In this document: positions 16,330-26,367 of the stretch, piece after piece
Numbering within the stretch: position 1 is the stretch's first letter
How the letters are laid out: every line of letters starts with the position of its first letter
Assembly: GCF_000144625.1 (NCBI RefSeq)
Contig: NC_014376.1
Location: 3,162,001 to 3,226,000 of the forward strand
Direction: 5' to 3'
Source of the DNA: [Clostridium] saccharolyticum WM1
GTDB taxonomy: Bacteria; Bacillota; Clostridia; Lachnospirales; Lachnospiraceae
Length of the DNA: 64,000 nucleotides
Translations under genes and position numbers: made by a program
The notes under the pieces: generated by a model
The model's database searches: none
The model's input: the letters and a program-made list of their open reading frames with translations, nothing else
Told to the model about the DNA's origin: nothing

Positions 16330-17325
16330 TTAATCCTTCATTTTCTTATTTTTAAGGGCAGCGGCAATCGCCTGAACAGCCACATACATGATTCCTGCGC
16401 AAGGCCAGATGATCCAGGTCTTTCCCCAATTTTTCGTTAAAAAGCTGATACCCAGATACACTGCAGTAATAGTACTCCAATAGATTGCATTTAAGTGCTC
16501 TGTCCGTTTCTTTTCCAGTTTTTTCTCGATCCCGTATTCCTCCTCTTGCAGCAGCATCTGAAAGCAGCCCTTTTTCTCTCCAGCAACTATAAATAAAAAT
16601 ACGGCACAGGCTATTATGACCAGCAGGACCTCTACACACATGACATATACAAAGTATGAACTGCCGAATGCAACAGCTATCAGCAAAGGCAAAGCGCATA
16701 TAATACACAGGAAAACACCTGCCGCATTATAGATTCTATAGGTACCTTCATATTCTGCCATCCTTTTCCGCACAATCCCTTCCACCCCATATTCAAGGCG
16801 AAAGACTTCATTTTCCAAATATTCATAAGGCTGCATTTTCAATCCGTACGTAACAAAAAACACTGTGGCTATTCCAGCGATCAGCAGCAATACAACCACT
16901 CCAAATCCTCCTGCCATGCCTTCACTGATATAGTTCTCCTTGAATTCTGATAATCCTCCAAGAAAAATCAGAACCAGCGGAGACAAAATATAAGCTGCTA
17001 CAGCAGAAGCCACTTTTTTTGCTCCCCGGATCTTGATCTCCATAAATTCATTGGCCGTTTCAAGGGAAACCATCTTATATTCCTCATCACGGTCAGACTC
17101 CTGCGTAACAGCTGTCGGAGCTGTCTCAATCTCTTCTTTTAATAAATAATCCGTGCTGACACCGAATACCTGGCTAAGCTTTAAAATACGTTCCAAATCA
17201 GGAATTGAAGTTCCAGACTCCCATTTGGATACAGACTGTCTTGATACCCCCATTTGATAAGCCAGCTCCTCCTGAGACCATCCTACCTTCTTACGCAATG
17301 CAGTAATTTTTTCTGCTAAAATCAC
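16330..17325 (-). CDS. XRE-family regulator with C-terminal membrane domain
   Basis: Residues about 3-60 are a Cro/C1-type helix-turn-helix ([38 protein letters not shown], then [10 protein letters not shown]). After a linker, residues about 100-325 hold roughly six hydrophobic helices. Such membrane-anchored XRE proteins are frequent in clostridia, mostly of unknown signal. GTG at 17325 is preferred: it gives the normal VILAEKI beginning and sits nine bases after GAGAGGA, while the upstream TTG lies within that site. An inverted repeat upstream (17436-17478) is a likely autoregulatory operator. No partner gene is adjacent. Confidence 0.85.
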   Translation of the reverse strand: MILAEKITALRKKVGWSQEELAYQMGVSRQSVSKWESGTSIPDLERILKLSQVFGVSTDYLLKEEIETAPTAVTQESDRDEEYKMVSLETANEFMEIKIRGAKKVASAVAAYILSPLVLIFLGGLSEFKENYISEGMAGGFGVVVLLLIAGIATVFFVTYGLKMQPYEYLENEVFRLEYGVEGIVRKRMAEYEGTYRIYNAAGVFLCIICALPLLIAVAFGSSYFVYVMCVEVLLVIIACAVFLFIVAGEKKGCFQMLLQEEEYGIEKKLEKKRTEHLNAIYWSTITAVYLGISFLTKNWGKTWIIWPCAGIMYVAVQAIAAALKNKKMKD

Positions 17326-17435
17326 AATGCACCATCCTCTCAAAATTTATTTATGCCATTCTATCTTCAAGTGACCTGCAAGAAACACCTATGTTCGCCT
17401 GGTGATATCCGACTGTCTGCATTATAGAATTTTTA

Positions 17436-17478
17436 CCGGTTGACAACTACCAAGTGCGCTGTATATTTTGTCAACTGG
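17436..17478 (-). promoter_or_regulatory. Inverted-repeat operator candidate upstream of the XRE gene
   Basis: CCGGTTGACAA (17436-17446) and TTGTCAACTGG (17468-17478) are inverted copies with one mismatch. Inside and overlapping them, CAACTACCA and TGGTGGTTG form a second inverted pair. On the minus strand the arms contain TTGACA and TTGTCA, and a TATAAT lies at 17421-17426. Operator and promoter therefore overlap, as expected for autorepression. Confidence 0.5.
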
Positions 17479-17533
17479 TGGTTGCAGATCGTACAATGCC
17501 CTGGTATATACAGTTTTTTTCTATTATTATAAT

Positions 17534-17761
17534 TTAAAAACAGTTATCAAGAATTTCTTCTTTTGATAAAGAAAAATGACAGATTAACTTTTTTGTTTCA
17601 ACCGCCAGGTATATCTCCTCTCCCCTGACAAGGCAGGATTTTTCGGGTAAAATTTCCAAACGTACTCCTTTTAAAAGGGCATAGGCAAACATAAGGGAGG
17701 CGGAGGTCTCCAGATAATTTCCCTTCAGGCCGGGCAGCGCCGTCAGCGTGAACAGTTTGCG
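17534..17761 (-). pseudogene. Remnant of a GH88/GH105-type glycosidase, C-terminal fragment
   Basis: A 74-codon open segment on the minus strand encodes LPGLKGNYLETSASLMFAY followed by ALLKGVRL, strongly reminiscent of the GNYLE-SAS-MF-YAL-KGVR block near the C-terminus of unsaturated glucuronyl/rhamnogalacturonyl hydrolases (GH88/GH105, YteR-like, ~370 aa). A stop codon precedes it in frame and the few codons beyond that stop look degraded. No start, binding site or catalytic domain is present. It is read as a fossil left by deletion of a longer gene. Confidence 0.5.
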
Positions 17762-17899
17762 TTACCGTTCCGGTCCCAGACCTTTTGCATTGTTATCTAT
17801 CATTGTTATCCTTCAAGTACATATGTAATAACTGCTATCTTAATTTCTTTTGTAAGGGGAAAGATTACCTTATTTCATATTAAATGTACAGTTTCTTTT

Positions 17900-18292
17900 T
17901 TATATGCGAGAGGCTTTTAATTCACAGAAAAGTTCATTATAAAACCGCTCAGAAGATTGATCTAACTGATCGTTTCTACGGATAATCCCTATAATTAAAC
18001 CGAAATCTGTATTAGCTAAATTTCTTCTAACGGTCCTATCAGGCACTGGTTCTATCGCGGCTACAGGCAGAATTGAACAGCCTATACCAGCCTGAACAAA
18101 TTGTATAATTGTCCTGCCATCATTTATTTGTATCATAGATTTTAGTGGTATGCCTGAAGAACTAAAATGCTTGTTAATCTCATTCCGATAAGAACAGTAT
18201 GATTCCGCAAGAAGTAAATTCGTATTACTTAAATCATTCAGTGTAATCTTTTCTTTTTTAGAAGTGGAAAAAATAATGCAATCATTATGCAT
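17900..18292 (-). pseudogene. Truncated LysR-family regulator (effector domain only)
   Basis: The 130 residues correspond to the second half of a LysR substrate-binding domain: NDGRTIIQFVQAGIGCSILP is the typical LysR cleft segment, followed by the terminal helix RRNDQLDQSSERFYNEL. A full LysR protein has ~295 residues with an N-terminal winged helix; that half is absent. A stop codon lies directly before the first ATG and no ribosome binding site is evident, so this is probably a non-functional remnant. Together with the neighbouring GH105 fossil it marks a decayed island between two intact genes. Confidence 0.7.
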
Positions 18293-18299
18293 TCATAAA

Positions 18300-18341
18300 G
18301 AGAAAAGCCGCTAGGCCCTTGTGTTTAAGGGCTTTGCGGCT
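18300..18341 (-). terminator. Terminator of guaA
   Basis: On the minus strand AGCCGC..AAGCCCTT pairs with AAGGGC..GCGGCT and is followed by TTTTCT, nine bases after the guaA stop. Confidence 0.85.
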
Positions 18342-18350
18342 CTGCTCCAA

Positions 18351-19889
18351 CTATTCAAATTCAATCGTAGCCGGCGGCTTCCCAGTACAATCATAAAGCA
18401 CCCGGTTCACGCCTTTTACTTCATTCACAATCCTTCTGGTCACTGTCCCCAATACTTCCCAGGGCAGTTCTGCCGATTCAGCCGTCATAAAGTCAGAGGT
18501 AAGCACCGCTCTTAAGGCAATGGCATAATCATAAGTTCTTTCATCTCCCATGCAGCCAACAGAGCGCATATTGGTCAATGCCGCAAAATACTGTCCCAGT
18601 CCTTTATCAACACCAGCCTTGGCAATCTCTTCTCTGTAAATGGCATCCGCCTCCTGAACGATCCTTACCTTCTCAGGAGTGACAGCACCTATGATCCTGA
18701 CCCCAAGTCCAGGACCCGGAAACGGCTGACGGTAAACCAGATACTCCGGAATGCCCAGCTCCAGGCCCGCCTTCCGTACTTCATCCTTAAAAAGAAGTCT
18801 CAAAGGCTCAATGATCTCTTTAAAATCCACATGCTCAGGGAGTCCTCCCACATTGTGATGGGACTTGATCACCGCTGACTTTCCAAGACCGGATTCGATT
18901 ACGTCCGGATAAATGGTTCCTTGTACAAAGAAATCCACTTTTCCGATTTTCTTCGCCTCATCCTCGAAGACGCGGATAAATTCTTCGCCAATGATCTTAC
19001 GTTTGGTTTCAGGATCTTCCACACCTGCCAGCTTGCCATAAAAACGGTCCTGAGCATTCACGCGGATAAAATTCAAATCATAAGGCCCAGCCGGTCCAAA
19101 TACAGCTTCTACCTCGTCTCCCTCGTTTTTACGTAAAAGGCCGTGGTCAACAAACACACAGGTCAGCTGCTTTCCCACCGCTTTGGCCAGCATAACGGCA
19201 GCTACGGAAGAATCTACTCCGCCGGATAAAGCACATAGCACCTTGCCGTCTCCAACCTTTTCCCTGATGGTTGCAATGGAAGACTCCACAAAGGAATCCA
19301 TCTTCCAGTCACCGGAACACTTGCAGACATTATATACAAAATTGGAAAGCATCTTAACACCTTCCTGGGTATGCATAACTTCAGGATGGAACTGTACTGC
19401 ATAAAGGCCCCGCTCCTCCCATTCCATACCGGCAACCGGGCAAACGGGAGTATGGGCTGTGATGCGGAATCCTTCCGGAGCCTCCTCAATATAATCCGTA
19501 TGACTCATCCAGCAGACGGTCTTGGAACTTACCTTTTCTAAAATCTTACTGTCAGCCTTCACGTCAACTTCCGTCTTTCCGTATTCACTGACAGGTGCTG
19601 TGGCAACCTTGCCGTCCAGCATATATGCCATTAACTGAGAACCATAGCAGATTCCCAGAATCGGGATTCCCATATCAAAGATTTCCTTCTCACAGCGAGG
19701 GGACTCCTCCTTATATACGCTGTTTGGGCCACCTGTAAAAATGATTCCTTTGGGATTCATTTCCTTAATCTTTTCCAATGACAGCGTGTAGGGATGGACC
19801 TCACAGTAAACGTTGCATTCTCTGACCCTTCTGGCAATCAACTGATTGTATTGTCCGCCGAAATCCAGAACGATAATCATTTCTCTCTT
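18351..19889 (-). CDS. guaA: GMP synthase (glutamine-hydrolysing)
   Basis: Converts XMP, ATP and glutamine to GMP, the last step of guanine nucleotide synthesis. The class I glutamine amidotransferase domain (about residues 1-195) has GICYGSQ with the nucleophilic cysteine and FHPE for the catalytic His-Glu. The ATP pyrophosphatase domain has the P-loop LSGGVDSSV, and the C-terminal dimerisation domain ends with the usual [11 protein letters not shown] at 19889 is chosen: it sits seven bases after AGGAGG and gives the normal [14 protein letters not shown] start and 512 residues. It has its own promoter about 50 bases upstream. No purine riboswitch was seen. Confidence 0.96.
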   Translation of the reverse strand, partial: KREMIIVLDFGGQYNQLIARRVRECNVYCEVHPYTLSLEKIKEMNPKGIIFTGGPNSVYKEESPRCEKEIFDMGIPILGICYGSQLMAYMLDGKVATAPVSEYGKTEVDVKADSKILEKVSSKTVCWMSHTDYIEEAPEGFRITAHTPVCPVAGMEWEERGLYAVQFHPEVMHTQEGVKMLSNFVYNVCKCSGDWKMDSFVESSIATIREKVGDGKVLCALSGGVDSSVAAVMLAKAVGKQLTCVFVDHGLLRKNEGDEVEAVFGPAGPYDLNFIRVNAQDRFYGKLAGVEDPETKRKIIGEEFIRVFEDEAKKIGKVDFFVQGTIYPDVIESGLGKSAVIKSHHNVGGLPEHVDFKEIIEPLRLLFKDEVRKAGLELGIPEYLVYRQPFPGPGLGVRIIGAVTPEKVRIVQEADAIYREEIAKAGVDKGLGQYFAALTNMRSVGCMGDERTYDYAIALRAVLTSDFMTAESAELPWEVLGTVTRRIVNEVKGVNRVLYDCTGKPPATIEFE

Positions 19890-19939
19890 CACGGGTATTC
19901 CTCCTATTATAATCTTCAACAAATAAAGCTTTGGGTTCC

Positions 19940-19968
19940 ATTATATTCTACTTCCAATGGCTTGACAA
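19940..19968 (-). promoter_or_regulatory. guaA promoter
   Basis: On the minus strand TTGTCA (19963-19968), 17 bases and TATAAT (19940-19945), followed by a short leader and the AGGAGG of guaA. Confidence 0.85.
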
Positions 19969-20099
19969 GCACTTTCTTGAAATCTTCCCAGCTGTCTATT
20001 CCTGATTCTTTCCTGGCTTTATCAAATGTCAATTCCACAAAAACAGGTGTCCTTATACGCAAAACAGGTGATCCATATACTTTCATTTACTATTTATTT

Positions 20100-20159
20100 A
20101 GAGCTGGCAGACTCCTCTTCTGCCAGCTCTTTTCCTGATCAGGATGCATTTTCCTGATC
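20100..20159. other. Two adjacent perfect hairpins between uvrA and guaA
   Basis: GATCAGGA/TCCTGATC (20137-20144 and 20152-20159) and AGAGCTGGCAG/CTGCCAGCTCT (20100-20110 and 20120-20130) are perfect stems nine bases or less in loop. Only the plus-strand reading has a T run (TCTTTT), although both flanking genes are on the minus strand. They may end the uvrA transcript or stop antisense transcription. The remaining 19890-20247 stretch holds the guaA promoter and no convincing gene. Confidence 0.55.
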
Positions 20160-20247
20160 CAATCTTATTACTTCCTTCCGAATACTATTATGGCTACGAT
20201 TCATCGTAAGAAAAGCCCGGTATCAGTATTCCATTCAGTCAACCGGT

Positions 20248-23073
20248 TTATTCCAAATACCGTTTCACATAATATCCGGTGTATGAAGACGGACATTCTG
20301 CCACTTCTTCCGGAGTGCCCTGGGCGATTACCGTACCGCCCTTTTCTCCTCCCTCAGGTCCGATGTCAATGAGGTAATCCGCAGTTTTAATCACATCTAA
20401 GTTATGTTCAATGACGATCACCGTATTGCCCCCTTCCGAAAGCTTGCGCAGGATCTCAATCAGCTTATGGACATCCGCAAAATGAAGGCCGGTAGTCGGC
20501 TCGTCCAAAATGTATATGGTCTTCCCGGTCCCCCGCTTGCTCAGCTCCGTCGCCAGCTTGATTCTCTGGGCTTCTCCTCCGGATAACTCCGTAGAAGGCT
20601 GTCCTAGCCGGATATAGGAAAGACCCACATCATTCAGGGTAGCGATTTTTCTTGCGATGGAAGGAACATTTTCAAAGAATTTCAAAGCTTCCTCCACCGT
20701 CATATTCAGGACATCATAAATGCTTTTTCCCTTATACCGGACATCCAGTGTCTCACGGTTATACCGTTTTCCACTGCAAACCTCGCAGGGGACATAGACA
20801 TCCGGAAGGAAATGCATCTCGATCTTAATGATTCCGTCCCCGCTGCAGGCTTCGCAACGCCCGCCTTTTACATTAAAACTGAAACGTCCCTTGGAATACC
20901 CCTTTGCCTTGGCATCAGGAGTGGAAGCAAACAAATCCCGGATCAAATCGAAAACTCCTGTATAGGTTGCCGGATTGGACCTTGGAGTCCGTCCAATGGG
21001 TGACTGGTCAATGGCAATGATTTTATCAAGCTGCTCCGTTCCTTCCATCCCTTTATGCTTTCCGGGAATGATTCTGGCACGGTTCAGTTTCCTTGCCAGG
21101 GATTTATAAAGGATCTCATTGACCAGAGAGCTCTTACCGGAACCAGACACGCCGGTTACACAGGTCATGACTCCCAGAGGGAAGGTCACATCAATGTTTT
21201 TCAGATTGTTCTCTGCCGCCCCCCTCACGGTTAAATAGCCAGTGGGCTGCCTTCTTTCCTTTGGAACCGGAATTTTGATCCGGCCGCTTAAATAAGCTCC
21301 TGTAATGGAATCCTTATTCTTCATGATCTGCTTGGCATTTCCCACAGCTACCACGTTCCCGCCGTGTTCCCCTGCACCTGGACCGATATCCACAATGTAA
21401 TCGGCAGCCATCATGGTATCCTCGTCATGCTCTACCACGATGACACTGTTTCCCAGATCACGAAGATGCAAAAGGGTCTTTAACAATTTATCATTATCTC
21501 TCTGATGAAGTCCGATGCTCGGCTCATCCAGAATATAAGCCACGCCAACCAGGCCGGAACCGATCTGGGTCGCCAGACGGATCCTCTGGGCCTCCCCGCC
21601 GGAAAGGGAACCTGTGGCACGGGTCAGGGTAAGATAGTCAAGACCAACGTCTATGAGGAAGGAGATCCTGGCCCGAATTTCCTTTAAGATCTGGTCCCCA
21701 ATGGCGTGCTGCATCGGTGTCAGTTCCATCTCATCCATGAAATTACGGAACTTGACAATGGACATATTGGTTGCTTCGTATATATTCTTATCCCCTACGG
21801 TTACAGCCAGAGACTCTTTTTTCAGTCTCATCCCGCCGCAGGAAGGACAGGGGGTAATCCGCATAAAGGATTCATACTCTGCCTTGGAGGACTCGGAATA
21901 AGTTTCCCGGTATCTCCGGACAACATTCTGGACCAGACCCTCAAAGGCCACATCATAGATGCCTTCTCCCCGCTGCCCCTTATAATGGACCTTGACTTCC
22001 TTTCCATTGGTTCCGTTCATAAGAATATCATGAACTTCTTTTGGATAATCTTCAAACGGGGTATCCAGGCTAAATTTATACTCTTTGGCAAGCGCCTCTA
22101 AAACAGCTCTGGTATAGCTGCCCTTATCTGTACAGGACTGCCAGCCAAGCACAACAATGGCTCCCTGGTCAATGCTTAAGCTTTTATCCGGTATCATCAG
22201 GTCTTCATCAAATTCCATCTTATATCCAAGTCCGAAACAATCCGGGCAGGCACCGAACGGATTGTTAAAGGAAAAGCTTCTGGGCTCCACTTCATCAATG
22301 CTGATCCCGCAGTCCGGACAGGAAAAGCTCTGACTGAAGTTAATGGGCTGCCCGTCCACCACATCAACGGTCATCAGGCCGTTAGCCAGTTCCATGACTG
22401 TCTCAATGGAGTCGGTCAGACGCTTTTCGATGCCTTCCCTGATGGCTAGACGGTCCACCACCACCTCAATGTTATGCTTAATATTCTTATCCAGCTTGAT
22501 CTCCTCAGAAAGCTCATAGAGATTCCCGTCAATGCGCACCCTTACGTATCCGCTCTTCCGGGCGTGCTCCATAACCTTTGCGTGCTCTCCCTTCCGTCCC
22601 CGGACAACAGGAGCCAGAAGCTGGATCTTGGTCCGCTCCGGCAGCTCCATGATCTGATCTACCATCTGGTCTATGGTCTGCCTGCGGATCTCCCGTCCGC
22701 ATTTGGGACAGTGGGGAATGCCGATCCTGGCATATAAAAGCCTCATGTAATCATAGATCTCCGTAACCGTTCCCACCGTAGAACGGGGATTGCGGTTGGT
22801 AGACTTCTGGTCAATGGAAATCGCCGGCGACAGGCCTTCAATGCTTTCCACGTCAGGCTTCTCCATCTGCCCAAGGAACTGCCGGGCATAGGATGATAGG
22901 GACTCCATATAGCGTCTCTGTCCCTCGGCATAAATGGTATCAAAAGCCAGGGAAGACTTTCCCGAACCGCTGAGACCGGTCAAGACAACCAGCTCATTTC
23001 TCGGGATATCCAGGGAAATGTTCTTTAAGTTGTGCTCATTGGCACCTCTTATCTTAATATACTGTTTTGCCAT
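20248..23073 (-). CDS. uvrA: Excinuclease ABC subunit A
   Basis: Damage-recognition ATPase of nucleotide excision repair; loads UvrB on distorted DNA. The 941 residues contain two ABC modules: Walker [17 protein letters not shown] near the N-terminus and [15 protein letters not shown] near residue 645; signatures [16 protein letters not shown] and [16 protein letters not shown]; Walker [12 protein letters not shown] and [11 protein letters not shown]. Two zinc modules are visible (CPDCG..CPDC and CEAC..CEVC). Length and motif order are standard. uvrB and uvrC are not in the window. Confidence 0.97.
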   Translation of the reverse strand: MAKQYIKIRGANEHNLKNISLDIPRNELVVLTGLSGSGKSSLAFDTIYAEGQRRYMESLSSYARQFLGQMEKPDVESIEGLSPAISIDQKSTNRNPRSTVGTVTEIYDYMRLLYARIGIPHCPKCGREIRRQTIDQMVDQIMELPERTKIQLLAPVVRGRKGEHAKVMEHARKSGYVRVRIDGNLYELSEEIKLDKNIKHNIEVVVDRLAIREGIEKRLTDSIETVMELANGLMTVDVVDGQPINFSQSFSCPDCGISIDEVEPRSFSFNNPFGACPDCFGLGYKMEFDEDLMIPDKSLSIDQGAIVVLGWQSCTDKGSYTRAVLEALAKEYKFSLDTPFEDYPKEVHDILMNGTNGKEVKVHYKGQRGEGIYDVAFEGLVQNVVRRYRETYSESSKAEYESFMRITPCPSCGGMRLKKESLAVTVGDKNIYEATNMSIVKFRNFMDEMELTPMQHAIGDQILKEIRARISFLIDVGLDYLTLTRATGSLSGGEAQRIRLATQIGSGLVGVAYILDEPSIGLHQRDNDKLLKTLLHLRDLGNSVIVVEHDEDTMMAADYIVDIGPGAGEHGGNVVAVGNAKQIMKNKDSITGAYLSGRIKIPVPKERRQPTGYLTVRGAAENNLKNIDVTFPLGVMTCVTGVSGSGKSSLVNEILYKSLARKLNRARIIPGKHKGMEGTEQLDKIIAIDQSPIGRTPRSNPATYTGVFDLIRDLFASTPDAKAKGYSKGRFSFNVKGGRCEACSGDGIIKIEMHFLPDVYVPCEVCSGKRYNRETLDVRYKGKSIYDVLNMTVEEALKFFENVPSIARKIATLNDVGLSYIRLGQPSTELSGGEAQRIKLATELSKRGTGKTIYILDEPTTGLHFADVHKLIEILRKLSEGGNTVIVIEHNLDVIKTADYLIDIGPEGGEKGGTVIAQGTPEEVAECPSSYTGYYVKRYLE

Positions 23074-23347
23074 ACTGTACTCCTGTTATATAGTGAAATA
23101 CTGAATCTGGAAACATTCGAATGCGGACTCTTTCAGCCCGCACCTCAGTTAATCAGCAACGATTTTTCTTATTATAGCATACTTTATTTTGCATTGCAAA
23201 CATTTGTTCGATAATTATTGGTATCATGCATTTGTTACCTTAAGGGCCTCACAGCTCTTAAGTCCATCCGGATTTCATCAAAAAACTATTCCCGGAAAAA
23301 AAAGCATGGTATAATGATTATAAAACAAAAAAAAGGAATAAGAAAAT

Positions 23348-25321
23348 ATGAAATCACATCCATTGCTTCCAGCTGTGCTGCTTGCGCTCTCTTTGTCTGC
23401 TGTGGGATGCAGCATGACTTCCCGCATACAGGAGCCCCCTCCGCTGCCTGGGGAAACACTTCCCCGGACCGACAAAAATACGGAAACCTCCACCGATGAC
23501 GGAGAACCTGGAGCAGAAGAAAAACATCTGGAAAACGTGACCGTAACACTCTGGTCCCGGCACAAATATGCAAAATATTCTGACAAGGGAACTCTGATTT
23601 GTCAGTGGAACAGCCGGGAGCCGGGAGTCTCGATCCCCGGTCATCCGGAGTCCCAGTATCTGATTAACCGGAGTCTGAGGGAAAATGACCAGGATTCCAG
23701 GCGATATGACTTTATTTATGATTCAGAAGAATACTTTTTTTCCTTGGCCGGGCAGGATGAAACCGAAGGGAAATCTGTTTTTACCTATGATTATGAGGTA
23801 CTGAAAAACGACGGAAGAATTTTAAGCATCCGGCAGGATTATGTGGAAACAAGAGGGATCACAGACCCGGTTTCCCATACCTATCTTAATTCCTATGACG
23901 TGGAAACAGGAAGAAAAATCACTCTTTCAGCCCTTTCCGGCCGCCCGGAAGGCTTAAAGCTGGCTCTTGTCCGGGAATTAACCGGGCAGGCGGCGTCAGA
24001 GGATGACAAGGCTTCCCTTTCTTCTCAAATCATGTCCGGGGACCTGAATGATTTTGCACTTTTAAAAGAAGGGATCCTGATATATCATGATTCAAAGATA
24101 AACCGGTCCGATTCCACCCCAAAGGAAGAATATGTGATCCCCTACAGTCAGATAATGAATGAAATGAATGATTATGGGAAAGAACTCACAGCCATTGCCC
24201 GGAAAACCAGGGATGAGCCAACCCTGCAAAAAGGAGAGCCGGATTACATTTTTCCGGAAAGCAGTACGGAATATTTAACCGGAGCCGATTTACTTGAAGC
24301 AGATGCTTTTACTCTCAGAATAGCAAGGAATGAAATCTTCGCCCGGCATGGAAGAACGTTTGACACTTCAGACTTACAGGAATATTTCAGCCGGAAACCA
24401 TGGTATCATGGCAATACCGACCCTTCCGCCTTTTCCGATGATGTGCTGTCGGAAACAGAAAAAAGAAACTTAAACCTGATCCGCACTGCGGAAGACCAGT
24501 TACAATCAAAAGAGATTTCCAACAGCGGTGTTACCCTGGCGCCTAACCAGGATTATCTCCTGGATTTAGATGGCGACGGTATATGCGAAACCGTTCGCTG
24601 GATTCCCATAAACGATTCCCCGGACTGGGCCTATACCGGCATGGAGCTTATTGTAAACGGGCAGAAGCAAACCTGTCTTCCCAAAGATATGCTGGGCAAT
24701 ATCAGGCTTACGGCTGTGGACCTGCAAAAGGAAGACTGTGAGATAGAACTTCATCTGGAAGTAACTAAGGATTCCGATACCCTTTCCTCCTTCAGTTTTT
24801 ACCGGTACCGGAATGGCGGAATGGAACTGGTCGGTGAGCTGGCCGGTACCGTATGCGGCGGAAACGGATATTTATTCCGGGAAAATGGTTTAAGAGCGGA
24901 AGGTGACGGCATTCTTGCCGTAGCGTCAGACACTCCCTTTAAAGGATCCTCCTTTCAGTTCGGCTGTTACTATGTGGATCTTCTGTTTTCTTATGAGGAT
25001 GGCAAATTTAAAGAAATTCCTCAGAATATTTATTTAAAAAAGGATTATGAACCGGTAACATCTGCATTTCTTCATCATAATCCCCAGAGCTTATACGTAG
25101 TGTCCCATCCCTTTGCTGCGGTCAGTTCTCTGGCCGGAACCGTCCCTGCTTTCACCGCCGTCCCAGGAGAAACCATATGCCCCATAGCCTGGGCTCTAAA
25201 GGACGGAAGCTCTTATGTGCTTGTCATGAATGAGGAAGGAACCTGCGGCTGGGTAAAGGAAATGCCCTGGGATGCGGATCCGGATACCGCTTATTATATT
25301 GCAGTCCCTGCCTGGGGATAA
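23348..25321 (+). CDS. Lipoprotein with YARHG domain
   Basis: A 657-residue secreted lipoprotein. The signal peptide ends in the lipobox LSAVGC, so cysteine 21 would be lipidated. Residues about 55-285 resemble the DUF4163/DUF3298 type (a YDVETGRKITLSAL strand-loop element is visible). A YARHG module lies at about 315-365 (LRIARNEIFARHGRTF followed by YFSRKPWYHGN). A DLDGDGICETVRW calcium-loop-like segment and a terminal SH3-like stretch follow. YARHG proteins are common on clostridial surfaces; no enzymatic role is known. It is divergent from uvrA and monocistronic. Confidence 0.8.
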   Translation: MKSHPLLPAVLLALSLSAVGCSMTSRIQEPPPLPGETLPRTDKNTETSTDDGEPGAEEKHLENVTVTLWSRHKYAKYSDKGTLICQWNSREPGVSIPGHPESQYLINRSLRENDQDSRRYDFIYDSEEYFFSLAGQDETEGKSVFTYDYEVLKNDGRILSIRQDYVETRGITDPVSHTYLNSYDVETGRKITLSALSGRPEGLKLALVRELTGQAASEDDKASLSSQIMSGDLNDFALLKEGILIYHDSKINRSDSTPKEEYVIPYSQIMNEMNDYGKELTAIARKTRDEPTLQKGEPDYIFPESSTEYLTGADLLEADAFTLRIARNEIFARHGRTFDTSDLQEYFSRKPWYHGNTDPSAFSDDVLSETEKRNLNLIRTAEDQLQSKEISNSGVTLAPNQDYLLDLDGDGICETVRWIPINDSPDWAYTGMELIVNGQKQTCLPKDMLGNIRLTAVDLQKEDCEIELHLEVTKDSDTLSSFSFYRYRNGGMELVGELAGTVCGGNGYLFRENGLRAEGDGILAVASDTPFKGSSFQFGCYYVDLLFSYEDGKFKEIPQNIYLKKDYEPVTSAFLHHNPQSLYVVSHPFAAVSSLAGTVPAFTAVPGETICPIAWALKDGSSYVLVMNEEGTCGWVKEMPWDADPDTAYYIAVPAWG

Positions 25322-25351
25322 GCAGCCCCAGGTGACCGGACTTAATCCCTT

Positions 25352-25388
25352 AAAAAATAGTCCCCTGCGGCATATGCCGCAGAGGACC
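25352..25388 (-). terminator. Terminator of the ten-gene glycan/D-amino acid operon
   Basis: Read on the minus strand, GTCCTCTGCGGCA and TGCCGCAGGGGAC form a 13-bp stem (one wobble) with a TA loop, followed by TATTTTTT. It stands 14 bases after the last gene of the operon. Confidence 0.9.
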
Positions 25389-25402
25389 ATAAAAACAATC
25401 AT

Positions 25403-26332
25403 TTACACTTTTTCAGCACATCTAACAGCCACTTCAACCGCCACATCAAGAGCCCGCTTTTCCGGAATCTTTATATCCATATGGATGTAACTTTCCCTGA
25501 CTGAATGGATCAGCCGTTCTCTAATATGGTCATTCTTTACAAGCACACTGCCCCACAGCCACAAATGGGCAGCCTGATCCTGCCTGATGTTCATTTTCCT
25601 GCAGGTATCCTTCACCAGATCAGCCAGAACCTCTGCGCTTTCCTTTATGATGGATATCCCAGCGGATTCCCCGGCTTCAAAGGAACAGGATGCCAAAGGT
25701 GCCAAAGCTCCGATTACAGCTTTATCCATGATATTGGCATTGATAAATCCATCCAGCCCGGATAAATCCCTGATCCCGGTCTGTCCGCAAAAGCCCCTGG
25801 AAAGGACCGGGCATTCCTCTCTTCCGTCCATATGGCCGCCTGCATGCTTCATGACATTTAGCCCAATGTGAAACGCACTCCCTTCATCACTGAGAATGTG
25901 TCCCCAGCCACCGGTCCTTACCACTCTCCCTGCTTCATCTTTTCCATAGCTGATGGATCCGGTCCCTGAAACAAGCACCAGGGTAGGCGCTTCTGACAAA
26001 TTCAAAAATATTTCACAGTCATTTTGAACCATGACGGCATTTTCCCGGAAACCCATATTGATAAATGCCCTGCGGCAGGACTTCTCCAATTCCGGAGAGT
26101 CGATCCCGCTAGCCGCTATGCAGATGCCCCCGCAGTCCTGGGGCCTTAAGTGACGTTCCTCAAGTGCAGGGAGAACCAGCTTTCTGTACCGTTCCTCGCT
26201 TTTCCCGTCTCCATCTGTATTAATGCTGCAGCCCTGTCCGTACACTTCCCCCAGGGACTCTCCCTCCAGGCTTTGCAGTTTCATCCTTCCTGTGGTACCT
26301 CCAATATCCAGGCCCGCTATGTACCCTTCCAT
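25403..26332 (-). CDS. BadF/BadG-type sugar kinase (N-acetylglucosamine kinase-like)
   Basis: ATPase of the ASKHA fold, 309 residues. Seen: phosphate-1 loop AGLDIGGTTGRMKL at 5-18; a conserved LVSGTGSISYG (phosphate 2) near 118; GGWGHILSDEGSAFHIGL, the signature of the GlcNAc-kinase/BadF family; and a C-terminal LWGSV adenosine motif. The family phosphorylates amino sugars such as GlcNAc, or sometimes glucosamine or other sugars. As last gene of the operon, next to a SIS protein, it probably phosphorylates the monosaccharide released by the GH2 or GH9 enzyme so that the SIS protein can act on it. Confidence 0.85.
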   Translation of the reverse strand: MEGYIAGLDIGGTTGRMKLQSLEGESLGEVYGQGCSINTDGDGKSEERYRKLVLPALEERHLRPQDCGGICIAASGIDSPELEKSCRRAFINMGFRENAVMVQNDCEIFLNLSEAPTLVLVSGTGSISYGKDEAGRVVRTGGWGHILSDEGSAFHIGLNVMKHAGGHMDGREECPVLSRGFCGQTGIRDLSGLDGFINANIMDKAVIGALAPLASCSFEAGESAGISIIKESAEVLADLVKDTCRKMNIRQDQAAHLWLWGSVLVKNDHIRERLIHSVRESYIHMDIKIPEKRALDVAVEVAVRCAEKV

Positions 26333-26367
26333 AATCTACCTTCCTTCCCTTAAACCCCGGTATCCAA

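Noticed and set aside
19890..20247. Purine riboswitch upstream of guaA
   Set aside because: No purine aptamer core could be found; only a plain promoter and hairpins are visible.
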